Position numbers and translations under genes: made by a program. A DNA stretch of 64,000 nt, taken from contig JAWBQJ010000004.1 of the NCBI GenBank assembly GCA_038845865.1, forward strand, positions 1 through 64,000. The letters run 5' to 3'. The notes beneath the pieces are model-generated. The model had not been told where the DNA came from. It made no database searches and saw only the letters and a list, made by a program, of their open reading frames with translations. Source of the DNA: Desulfurococcaceae archaeon. GTDB taxonomy: Archaea > Thermoproteota > Thermoprotei_A > Sulfolobales > Desulfurococcaceae. Of the stretch, positions 24,140 through 31,554 are shown piece by piece (the first letter of the stretch is position 1; each line of letters starts with the position of its first letter).

Positions 24140-25351
24140 GTGATCCGCGTGGTACTGGAGGGCGTTGCCGAGCTACCGCTACATGAAGGTAGGGTTCCCG
24201 CATACTTGTTGAGGAGAATGAAGACCTTAGGGTCTCTAATAGCCAGGTATATTGTTGAAGCACGTGGTCCCCGCGAACTGCTGATCAGGCTCTCAGATCC
24301 CTTCTGGTTCCAAGCATTTAACAACGTTATAGGTATGGACTGGGATAGTAGCGGTTCAACAACGGTCGTTCTCTACGTTTTGAAGTCGGCATTTCCAGCT
24401 AGTAGTTTAAGGGATGAGGGCATAACCGTTCTCGGCGGTAAGGGTAGAGACGCTGTGAACGTAGATAAGGAAATAAGGTTGGTTTCAGACGTTGTAGACG
24501 CGGAGAGGCTCATACTAGCAAGTAAGCTAGCCGCAAAAGTAGACTCCGTGGCGTTGCAAGACGGTTACGCACTTTACATTCACGGGCTTCTAGCCTCGGG
24601 CGATGGAGACTTACTGGTTATACAGCAAGGTATGAACCTGAGCACGAGAACGGCGAGGAGATATCACCTACGCGGAGAGGGACTTAGGCTACTGGCTGCT
24701 GAGGAAGACCCTCACACGGGTGTAGCGTGCAATAGGCTATCTCCAGCTTTAAATCTAGTGGATGCTAGGTCTAGTAGTTCGAGGAGGGCAGTACTAGATA
24801 TCGTGACATCAACACCCCCAAATACCCTCATTGAAGAGGTTTACCAGGTTAATAGGTCGTTAAAGAGGCTGCCGCCGATAACGATTTACGTTACGGGCTC
24901 TAGGTCTGCCGAGGCAAGTGCGGGAGGCATTGTCGAGAAGGCCTCTAAGTGCCCGTCATTCTACAGGCCTGTAACAGACGTTAAGAGGGTGGCCCGTATC
25001 GCGGAGAAGATCAAGGAGCACGCACCGAGAGAGTTTAAAGAACTTCTACTGATCGAAGGCGTGGGGCCCGAGACGGTGAGAGCGCTGGTGTTAGTAGCCG
25101 ACCTGATATACGGCTATGAGCCTTCATTCAAAGACCCCACAACGCACCCGCTAGACCCGTTTCTCTACGCCTACGCCCACGGCGGAAAGGACGGTGTACC
25201 TTACAGGATCAAGGCCGGGCAGGTCGATAAGACTATAGAGTTCTTCGCCGAAGTAGTAGACGGCTTACGTGCTGGTAACCGCGAGAAGGAAGTACTGTTA
25301 CGTAATTTATCAAGGTTTGCAGCGCGAATTAAGCGAACGATCGACGCGTGA
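24140..25351 (+). CDS. DUF763 family protein
   Basis: A 403-residue protein with the DUF763 N-terminal signature AELPLHEGRVPAYLLRRMKT and SDPFWFQAFNNVIGMDWDSS, followed by VLGGKGRDA. Near residue 300 a helix-hairpin-helix-like stretch (LLIEGVGPETVRALVLVADL) suggests DNA binding. DUF763 occurs in many archaea and some bacteria and has no established activity; a DNA-repair role is often guessed. The GTG start is supported by the TATA box. The 3' end lies 2 bases from the convergent Fe-ADH gene. Confidence 0.85.
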   Translation: MIRVVLEGVAELPLHEGRVPAYLLRRMKTLGSLIARYIVEARGPRELLIRLSDPFWFQAFNNVIGMDWDSSGSTTVVLYVLKSAFPASSLRDEGITVLGGKGRDAVNVDKEIRLVSDVVDAERLILASKLAAKVDSVALQDGYALYIHGLLASGDGDLLVIQQGMNLSTRTARRYHLRGEGLRLLAAEEDPHTGVACNRLSPALNLVDARSSSSRRAVLDIVTSTPPNTLIEEVYQVNRSLKRLPPITIYVTGSRSAEASAGGIVEKASKCPSFYRPVTDVKRVARIAEKIKEHAPREFKELLLIEGVGPETVRALVLVADLIYGYEPSFKDPTTHPLDPFLYAYAHGGKDGVPYRIKAGQVDKTIEFFAEVVDGLRAGNREKEVLLRNLSRFAARIKRTIDA

Positions 25352-25353
25352 GG

Positions 25354-26517
25354 TCATAGCGCCTTCTTCACCACTTCTTCGATCAGTTGGCGAGTAACCG
25401 GGAACGGTATATTCGCGCTGAATCTCTCGACGATTGTCTGCTCGATGAAATTTAACACCCGCTCTAAATCTGACTCTACTATGCCGTAATCTCCCAGCCT
25501 TTTGTTAAACCCATGGGCTTCCTGGAATTTCCTCACAGTCTCCATGGCCTTCTCGGCGTCGTCACTAATAGGCTTAATCTCGGGGTTTAGGTGTTGGAGC
25601 AACCTAGCAGATGCTTTGGGGACCGCTTTATGGGTATGGTAGACTATTAGTGGACCGAGTATAGCCAAGCCAGCACCGTGAGGTAGCTCCGGTTTTAAAC
25701 CGCTGAATCCGTGTTCCATTGCGTGAACTAAGTGCGATCCGCCTGCCATATCAATACACATACCTGCGAGCATTGAAGCGTACATGAGCATCGTCCTAGC
25801 TTCTAGGTCGCCAGGGCTTGTTAGAGCCTTTTCCAGGTACTTCGTAACAAGGCCTACTACCTCCTCTGCGAGGGTTTGCACTAGCAGATTTGTTCTCTTG
25901 GAGGTAGCCGATTCGTATGCGTGGTAGAACGCATCTAGTGACGTGTATAACGTCTGTTCTTTACTTAAAGTAATGGTATACACAGGATCATCGAAACTCG
26001 CGTCAGGGTATCTGGCTATGAAGCCCCTCTTTTCAATGGTGCCATCTATCGTCAGTACGGCAAATCTGTTCACCTCGGAGCCGGTGCCGTGAGTTAGGTT
26101 AACTACTACTAGCTTAACTCCACGGGAACACGGCCTCCTACCTAGTACGAGGTCACTCGCCTTGAACCCCGTACTTATTAGCATGGATACCGCTTTTGAA
26201 ACATCTATCACGCTTCCGCCTCCAATGGCTATTACCGCGTCTACGGCTACCTCCTCTGCAACCTTGACTGCTTCGTCGACGACGCTCGTGTAGGGGTTAG
26301 GTGTGACTTTACCGTAAACCACGTATTCCGATTTCTGTTTTTCAAGCATTTCTATAACATCGCTGAGTGCACCGGATGTCCTCGCTGCACTCTTAGATGT
26401 AATTATTAGAACTCTGCGGCAACCCTGTAGGCGCCCTGAAAGATTATCTCGGAGACTTTTGGGGCCGAAGTAAACTTCTACATCGCCGTACTTGAACTTG
26501 AAGTTTACATTCCACAC
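25354..26517 (-). CDS. Iron-containing alcohol dehydrogenase family protein
   Basis: A 387-residue group III Fe-ADH. The NAD(P)-binding motif GGGSVIDVSKAV is near residue 100. Metal ligands are visible as an aspartate in SLDAFYHAYES and histidines in GGSHLVHAMEHGFSG and LPHGAGLAIL. Such enzymes interconvert alcohols and aldehydes or ketones; the substrate is not predictable from sequence. It is followed downstream by nothing in the same direction, and a GT2 gene lies 12 bases upstream on the same strand, so the two could be cotranscribed. Confidence 0.88.
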   Translation of the reverse strand: MWNVNFKFKYGDVEVYFGPKSLRDNLSGRLQGCRRVLIITSKSAARTSGALSDVIEMLEKQKSEYVVYGKVTPNPYTSVVDEAVKVAEEVAVDAVIAIGGGSVIDVSKAVSMLISTGFKASDLVLGRRPCSRGVKLVVVNLTHGTGSEVNRFAVLTIDGTIEKRGFIARYPDASFDDPVYTITLSKEQTLYTSLDAFYHAYESATSKRTNLLVQTLAEEVVGLVTKYLEKALTSPGDLEARTMLMYASMLAGMCIDMAGGSHLVHAMEHGFSGLKPELPHGAGLAILGPLIVYHTHKAVPKASARLLQHLNPEIKPISDDAEKAMETVRKFQEAHGFNKRLGDYGIVESDLERVLNFIEQTIVERFSANIPFPVTRQLIEEVVKKAL

Positions 26518-26529
26518 TGTGACGCCCCC

Positions 26530-27642
26530 TTAGTTCTTATCTATTACCACGAATCCGTTCACGTGTATTAAACCGTATAGTCTCGAAGAAGCCTCTATGA
26601 AGCCGAAGAACGGTAAGAGAAGTAGCAAGTAGGGCTTCTTCGACTTATAGACGCCATACGTGTACGTGCTCATATAATAAATTCCACTAGGTACCGCGAA
26701 GAGCAAGTAGCCCATGTACGACATCAATGGTAACAGTATGATTAAGAGTAGGAAGCCGGCGCTGAAGGTGAAGCTCCTGAGGATCACTACTATCTTCATG
26801 TATAGTGGGCACCGCTTAATGCCGCTGACTATTCCCTTAAACCACCTGCCTCTTTGTAGGATCAAGTCCGCTACGCTATTGGGGCTTCTAATAGACACTC
26901 TGGTAGCCGATTGCCACGTCTTATAACCGCGTTTAACCAGTTCAGATGCGAATTCGAAATCCTCTGTAAGTGTTTTCCGGGTAAACCCCACCTCTCTGAG
27001 CACGCTTCCCTTTACTATTAGAAGGTCACCGTGTAACCCTAAAAGAGGCTTACCCAGCAGGCCTGTAAAGAACCTGTATATCAGGATGTCATCCATAAAC
27101 CTGATCCAGTCCATGACATACGCGACATTGCTTCTACCAGGACGCGGTACGAGGACCCCGTTCGCGGCAACGCAACCTTCACTCTCATAAACTGGAATTT
27201 CATATAGAAACGAGTCATCTAGTACGAGGTTATCATCATCTATGAGTACGTACCATTTGTTATCATCCACGCAGCAGTCTACGAAATACTGAAGTGCCCG
27301 TCCCTTACCAATGAGGTCTCGCCTATAACCGGATGGTACTTCTACCAGCTTGACCCCCTTGGTTTTCCTGAGTAAACTAGAAAGCGGTGCGCCTTCATCT
27401 ACTACAACCACTACTCTGCCGTACTTCTCCACGTGGTACTTGACCACTTCGAGAAGGCTGTTTTTAACCCTGTGATCCGCTTTGGATACAACGATTATTT
27501 CAACGTTTTCAGCCTTCTTATCACCCCGTCTCGGTTTGTACACAGCATAGCCGATCACGCCAAGGGTTACAAGGATGGAATACGTGATTACCCCTACCAG
27601 TGCGACGTTCACTAGCTCGTCTACTATTACGTTTTCATTCAA
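26530..27642 (-). CDS. Membrane-bound family 2 glycosyltransferase
   Basis: A 370-residue processive-type GT2. One helix at residues 10-33 precedes the catalytic domain, which has YVLIDDDNLVLDD (nucleotide-sugar and metal binding), TLTEDFEFASELVKRG (catalytic ED) and LQRGRWFKG (QxxRW). Two or three helices follow from residue 285 to 350. This is the layout of cellulose-synthase-like and ceramide-glucosyltransferase-like enzymes acting on lipid or surface polysaccharide acceptors. It may serve lipid glycosylation or the N-glycan; the acceptor is unknown. Confidence 0.85.
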   Translation of the reverse strand: MNENVIVDELVNVALVGVITYSILVTLGVIGYAVYKPRRGDKKAENVEIIVVSKADHRVKNSLLEVVKYHVEKYGRVVVVVDEGAPLSSLLRKTKGVKLVEVPSGYRRDLIGKGRALQYFVDCCVDDNKWYVLIDDDNLVLDDSFLYEIPVYESEGCVAANGVLVPRPGRSNVAYVMDWIRFMDDILIYRFFTGLLGKPLLGLHGDLLIVKGSVLREVGFTRKTLTEDFEFASELVKRGYKTWQSATRVSIRSPNSVADLILQRGRWFKGIVSGIKRCPLYMKIVVILRSFTFSAGFLLLIILLPLMSYMGYLLFAVPSGIYYMSTYTYGVYKSKKPYLLLLLPFFGFIEASSRLYGLIHVNGFVVIDKN

Positions 27643-27710
27643 TACTCACACCGTCATTACTAGATATGCTCCTTCTCTCTTTAATAAAATTAGCACGTAT
27701 AGCACGAGTT

Positions 27711-28184
27711 CTACTTACCTAGGAGCCTGTTGTAGATCTCCCTGAAGAGCTCTTCGCCCGCGAATACTATTTCAATGGTGTCACTGTACTTTTTAACCAC
27801 CACTCCTTCTAGAGGGTTGTGAGGCGGATCTGGTAGTTCATGCAAGGGCTTGTCTTTTCCGACGTATATCCACTTAAGCTTACCTGCAGGATCCCTTTCT
27901 AGCCTATACCAGTACCTACCGTAGTAGTAGTACTTGATGACTGCCCCGTCTTGTAGCCTACGCGTAGATATGTGAACGGGTTTTAAGTAGAAACCGGTGT
28001 GCTTTATCTTATTGTTGTACTCGTAGAAAACAGGAAGGAGTTCTCCAATAATTAGGTTCAGTTTTACGAGTATACTCTTAGATTCCCTTATCGTTACCTT
28101 ACCTCTCCTCGTACTACTAGTGAACATGTTGAGGTCAGCCCATGGGAGTCTAATCATCTCCTCATATACCACTATCTTCTTCAT
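27711..28184 (-). CDS. Conserved-looking hypothetical protein
   Basis: A 157-residue soluble protein rich in tyrosine and lysine, with YYYYGRYWYRLERDPAGKLK in the middle and a C-terminal AGEELFREIYNRLLGK helix. I do not recognise a family. The fold looks mixed alpha/beta. It begins 10 bases after the mevalonate kinase coding region ends, on the same strand, so it is probably read from the same message. Confidence 0.5.
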   Translation of the reverse strand: MKKIVVYEEMIRLPWADLNMFTSSTRRGKVTIRESKSILVKLNLIIGELLPVFYEYNNKIKHTGFYLKPVHISTRRLQDGAVIKYYYYGRYWYRLERDPAGKLKWIYVGKDKPLHELPDPPHNPLEGVVVKKYSDTIEIVFAGEELFREIYNRLLGK

Positions 28185-28194
28185 CCCTAAGTAT

Positions 28195-29145
28195 TTAAAT
28201 GTATAGCGGTTCCTCTAAATTACAAGCTCGTACCCCTGTATAGTCGGGCTTTACAGCAAAGCATTCGAACCCCATTCCACGAAGAGCGCTCTCTATCATA
28301 TTAACCCTTTCAACATCGGCCACGCCTACCACTACTCCCCCCCTTCCAGCACCACTCACCTTTCCCCCATATGCGCCATTCCTCACCAGCTCGTAGACGG
28401 CCTTGTCGCAGATTTCAGCTGAAGCGCCCATAGCCCAGAGCAACCCGTGGTTTACAAGCATTAACTCGCCAAGCGACTTCATGTCACCTGCTCTGAGAAA
28501 TTCGATTGCCATTTCAACGACTTCTTCGGCTGCATCGTATATGAGCTTTCCCGCACTACCTAGGCGCTCGTATCTCTCCAAGACCTCCCGTACAACCTGG
28601 CCTGTTGACCTCTCAACGCGAGTATTGATCACCAGGATCGCCACGTTTGCTGGTAGTTTTAAATCAAGTTTCCTAAACACTCCCTGCCTGTAATGTAATA
28701 GGCCGCCATGAGTGGCCAGCGTGGTGTCAACCCCGCTAGGCTGGTAGTGTACCACTTTTTCGGCTTCGTGCGCGATTTCCCGCACATCTTCACGTGTAAA
28801 GTTTACCCCAATGTAGGATAGTAGGGCGTGTGCTAGCGCAACGGCTACCGAGGCTGAAGACCCCATCCCAGCTGCTATTGGTATTTGAGAGTCTATTTCG
28901 ACATCAACTGATGGCACGTCACCATACCTATCCTTTATACTTTTGAGCAGTGTGCCGATCAACTTCCAGTGCCTCGAGCCTTCTTTTATGAGCCCCAGTT
29001 GTTTTGAATAGACCCTACCTGTGCCGGGCTTAACGCACACGTTCGCGTACATCGTAATGGCAAGCCCGAGCGCGGGTTTTCCCTTCACGACGAAGTGCTC
29101 TCCGAATAGTAGTACTTTACCCGGCGCAATACTGCATTTCTTCAA
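28195..29145 (-). CDS. mvk: Mevalonate kinase
   Basis: A GHMP kinase that phosphorylates mevalonate in isoprenoid (archaeal lipid) synthesis. The ATP loop PIAAGMGSSASVAVALAHAL is at residues 89-108, preceded by the substrate-binding start APGKVLLFGEHFVVKGKPAL (7-26), and KVSGAGRGGVVVG near 258 is the third GHMP motif. The length of 316 residues is normal. The promoter region has a 19-bp inverted repeat at the predicted transcription start. An HMG-CoA reductase gene lies at 56.9 kb. Confidence 0.94.
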   Translation of the reverse strand: MKKCSIAPGKVLLFGEHFVVKGKPALGLAITMYANVCVKPGTGRVYSKQLGLIKEGSRHWKLIGTLLKSIKDRYGDVPSVDVEIDSQIPIAAGMGSSASVAVALAHALLSYIGVNFTREDVREIAHEAEKVVHYQPSGVDTTLATHGGLLHYRQGVFRKLDLKLPANVAILVINTRVERSTGQVVREVLERYERLGSAGKLIYDAAEEVVEMAIEFLRAGDMKSLGELMLVNHGLLWAMGASAEICDKAVYELVRNGAYGGKVSGAGRGGVVVGVADVERVNMIESALRGMGFECFAVKPDYTGVRACNLEEPLYI

Positions 29146-29160
29146 GTTTGTAACCCCGTT

Positions 29161-29179
29161 CCCTACTATTTTAGTAGGG
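29161..29179. promoter_or_regulatory. Inverted repeat at the mevalonate kinase promoter
   Basis: CCCTACTATTTTAGTAGGG has perfect 8-bp arms around a 3-base centre. It lies between the mvk start (29145, leftward) and a bidirectional TATA region (TGTATATTAA, about 29190-29199), overlapping the predicted mvk transcription start near 29168. A repressor bound here would block mvk and perhaps affect the divergent mrp gene. Confidence 0.55.
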
Positions 29180-29220
29180 CGTGTGCTTTTGTATATTAAT
29201 GCCGAGACGGGGTAGACACC

Positions 29221-30069
29221 GTGAATAGCCGTGAAAAAAAGGTGAGGTTTACACCTCCATTTACTCTAATAAACAGGGCTAGGGAAAAGCTCAGTGCGTA
29301 TAAGTACAGGATACTAGTAATGAGCGGTAAAGGAGGCGTTGGAAAGTCATTCGTGTCCTCGATGCTAGCTCTCGGCTTAGCATTAAAGAACAGGAAGGTT
29401 GCATTACTAGACGCGGATATACACGGCTCATCAATACCGATTCTATTGGGCCTGCAGGGTAAAAGGCACTACGCGAATGAAGAAGGCGAAATACTTCCCG
29501 TGGAAGGCCCCTGGGGACTTAAAGTCGTAGCTGTAAACTTAATGCTCGACTCGCCGGATACCCCCCTAGCGTGGAGGGGGCCTCTCATAGCTAAGGCCAT
29601 AATCGAGTTAGCTGCGAAAGCGGTATGGGGTACCGGGGATTACCTCATCGTGGACATGCCGCCCGGTACCGGTGACGCGCCGTTAACGGCGGTTCAAGTA
29701 CTTTCGCCAATAACTGGGATGGTACTAGTAACATCACCTAATACGTTGAGCGAAACGATCGTGGCTAAGGCGGCAAACTTCGCAGTATCTACCGGTATAA
29801 GGTTGCTCGGTATAGTTGAAAACATGAGCTATTTCAAATGCCCTCACTGCGGCAAGGTGACTAGCATCATGGGCACCATGGTTGGAGAACGCCTTGCCGC
29901 CAAGTATGGAACTGCTTTACTGGGTAAAATACCCCTAGACCCGGGAGTGAACGAGGCAGTTGATAAGGGAATGCCCTACCTGCTAACTAACGCTAATGAT
30001 GGGGTTTCAAAGGCAATTATGGAAATCGTTAATAGGGTAATAAGCATTGTTGAGAATAGTGGTAACTAG
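29221..30069 (+). CDS. Mrp/NBP35-type iron-sulfur cluster carrier ATPase
   Basis: A 282-residue SIMIBI P-loop NTPase. The deviant Walker A motif is VMSGKGGVGKSFVSS (residues 33-47), followed by LLDADIHGSSIPILLGL and DMPPGTGDAPLT. The C-terminal CPHCGK (about residue 205) supplies the CxxC that binds a bridging 4Fe-4S cluster between two subunits. These proteins deliver clusters to apo-proteins. Start is GTG at 29221, about 27 bases after the TATA region shared with mvk. A second Mrp-like protein at 55.8 kb is the HypB partner of HypA and lacks the CxxC. Confidence 0.92.
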   Translation: MNSREKKVRFTPPFTLINRAREKLSAYKYRILVMSGKGGVGKSFVSSMLALGLALKNRKVALLDADIHGSSIPILLGLQGKRHYANEEGEILPVEGPWGLKVVAVNLMLDSPDTPLAWRGPLIAKAIIELAAKAVWGTGDYLIVDMPPGTGDAPLTAVQVLSPITGMVLVTSPNTLSETIVAKAANFAVSTGIRLLGIVENMSYFKCPHCGKVTSIMGTMVGERLAAKYGTALLGKIPLDPGVNEAVDKGMPYLLTNANDGVSKAIMEIVNRVISIVENSGN

Positions 30070-30105
30070 GATACTCCCCGATTCAAGAGAGGGACGTGAT
30101 GGCAG

Positions 30106-30792
30106 GTGTATACCTTGAATACTGAAGAGGAGGTTGGTAAAAAGCCCAACTGGGTTCTCCTTAAAGAAGCCGCCGAATCGCTATATAGGAGCGGTAAAGT
30201 ATACTTTACGAGAAAGGAGCTTGTAGCTGAGGTCAAAAAAAGAGATCACGCCAGGTCCGAGGAGAGCCTCGACTTCGAGATAGACCTAGTCACCGTTAAC
30301 AGTAATAGTAGAGATAAGTACAGAGACCCCGAAAAGCTGTTTCTATACAGAATAGAGCGGGGTAAGTACACACTATACAATCCCGAGGAGCACGGCGAGC
30401 TCGAAAAGTACATAGGCACTCAAAGGCTAATAGCAACGAGGAAGAGGCTCGTCGAAGAAGTCGTTAAGCTGCTAGAAGAAAGGGGGTTTGACGTATCGCC
30501 TAGCAGGTCTAATAAACCACTTGAACCAGACATGGTTGCCGAGAAAAGTGAAAACGAAGAAGCCATTGGCGTCTGGATAATAGACCCTTCAGCCCCCCTA
30601 TCAACGCAGTACAGGTACATAGCCTACATCATTGGGTCTTGTATGCTTAACAGGGAGTACTCTGAATACCTCGTCCTAGTGCCCGGCGAGCTCTACAAGA
30701 GAATACCACAAGAAGTAGTGAACGTGCTTGACAAGCTCAACGTCAAGTTAGCCATTATAAGGGAAGAACGCAAATACACTATACAGATCTAA
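30106..30792 (+). CDS. Winged-helix-like protein with C-terminal domain of unknown function
   Basis: A 228-residue protein. Residues 15-95 look like a winged helix domain: LLKEAAESLYRSGKVYFTRK and then DPEKLFLYRIERGKYTLYN. This resembles domains found in restriction-associated and helicase-associated proteins (DUF7669-like). The C-terminal half (about 105-228) has EEVVKLLEERGFDVSPSRS, then KPLEPDMVAEKS and VWIIDPSAPLS, which might be a diverged PD-(D/E)XK fold, without a clear E-x-K. The 3' end overlaps the convergent CdvB-like gene by 4 bases. Function is unknown. Confidence 0.55.
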   Translation: MYTLNTEEEVGKKPNWVLLKEAAESLYRSGKVYFTRKELVAEVKKRDHARSEESLDFEIDLVTVNSNSRDKYRDPEKLFLYRIERGKYTLYNPEEHGELEKYIGTQRLIATRKRLVEEVVKLLEERGFDVSPSRSNKPLEPDMVAEKSENEEAIGVWIIDPSAPLSTQYRYIAYIIGSCMLNREYSEYLVLVPGELYKRIPQEVVNVLDKLNVKLAIIREERKYTIQI

Positions 30793-31322
30793 GTCACCGG
30801 TTCCAGCCGCTTCCTAAGAGCTTCTCGCGCTTCTTCAATTATTGCTTTTACTTCGCTACTGCCAGGAGGAGAGTAGCTTAAACCGGCCCCATGGCCAGCG
30901 ATAGATATCTCTGAGAGCTCTCTCACGCTCTCTTCAAGCTCGAGGAATAGTATACTCAGGTCCGGTAACTTTGTCTCGGGCAGGTTTACTAAGTCCCTGA
31001 CTAGGTCTCTCAGCTCCGTTGCAATCAGGTTAAATTCCCTGAGCACTATTGCGTGCTGTAAAGCGAGGTCCACCTTGTCTACTATGAGTAGCAGTATAGC
31101 GAGCTTCCTCGAGAGGTCCCGGAGCTTAGCTACCTCCTCCGCGTATCTCTTAGCCAAGTAGCCCTCGCCGCGTGATTCAAGATCGGTGAGCCTCTTAGTG
31201 AGATCGCCTGCCCTTTCATCAATCCTACTCTGCAGTTTGCTAATTCTGTCCTTGATCAGCCTTACGGAGTAGAGTACTTCGAAGCTTTTTCTCAACGGAT
31301 CTCTTTTCCTAAACACGTACAA
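30789..31322 (-). CDS. ESCRT-III (Snf7/CdvB) family protein
   Basis: A 177-residue, highly charged helical protein with the CdvB/Snf7 pattern: SVRLIKDRISKLQSRIDERA, an ESRGEGYLAKRYAEEVAKLR stretch and KLAILLLIVDKVDLALQHAI. ESCRT-III proteins of this type polymerise on membranes during crenarchaeal cell division and vesicle release. There is no C-terminal MIM2 or winged-helix domain of the main CdvB, so this is more like the short paralogues (CdvB1-B3). The cdvA and cdvC genes are not nearby. Its presence is a useful lineage marker, because Thermoproteales lack ESCRT-III. Confidence 0.75.
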   Translation of the reverse strand: MYVFRKRDPLRKSFEVLYSVRLIKDRISKLQSRIDERAGDLTKRLTDLESRGEGYLAKRYAEEVAKLRDLSRKLAILLLIVDKVDLALQHAIVLREFNLIATELRDLVRDLVNLPETKLPDLSILFLELEESVRELSEISIAGHGAGLSYSPPGSSEVKAIIEEAREALRKRLEPVT

Positions 31323-31405
31323 CCCCGTACTGGTAATACCGTGTTCAATGACTTAAAAACCGCTACCTTAATGCCTAAGGTACTGGAGATCTACCAAGCC
31401 GTTCT

Positions 31406-31440
31406 CCATTCCAAGGTTTTTGTTGGTTTCCTTGGGATGG
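31406..31440 (+). other. Hairpin with 11-bp arms in the aglB-cdvB intergenic region
   Basis: CCATTCCAAGG (31406-31416) pairs with CCTTGGGATGG (31430-31440), with one T-G wobble and a 13-base loop. The interval 31323-31554 holds no gene I can support. The hairpin lies about 115 bases past the aglB stop. It could be a 3'-end or processing signal for aglB, but the wobble pairs only on the plus strand. Confidence 0.4.
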
Positions 31441-31554
31441 TTCATCACGGTTTCCCTGAGCCCTCTCCCCCACGAACAGTTCCCTAGGCCTGTAGAGGTG
31501 CCGGAAGCAATGAGCGGTTTGCACCTCATTAAGCTTTCAGCGAGGTTTGAGGAT

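Noticed and set aside
31380-31450. GTGATGA box C on the minus strand near 31442-31448
   Set aside because: No D or D' box within a suitable distance; probably chance.
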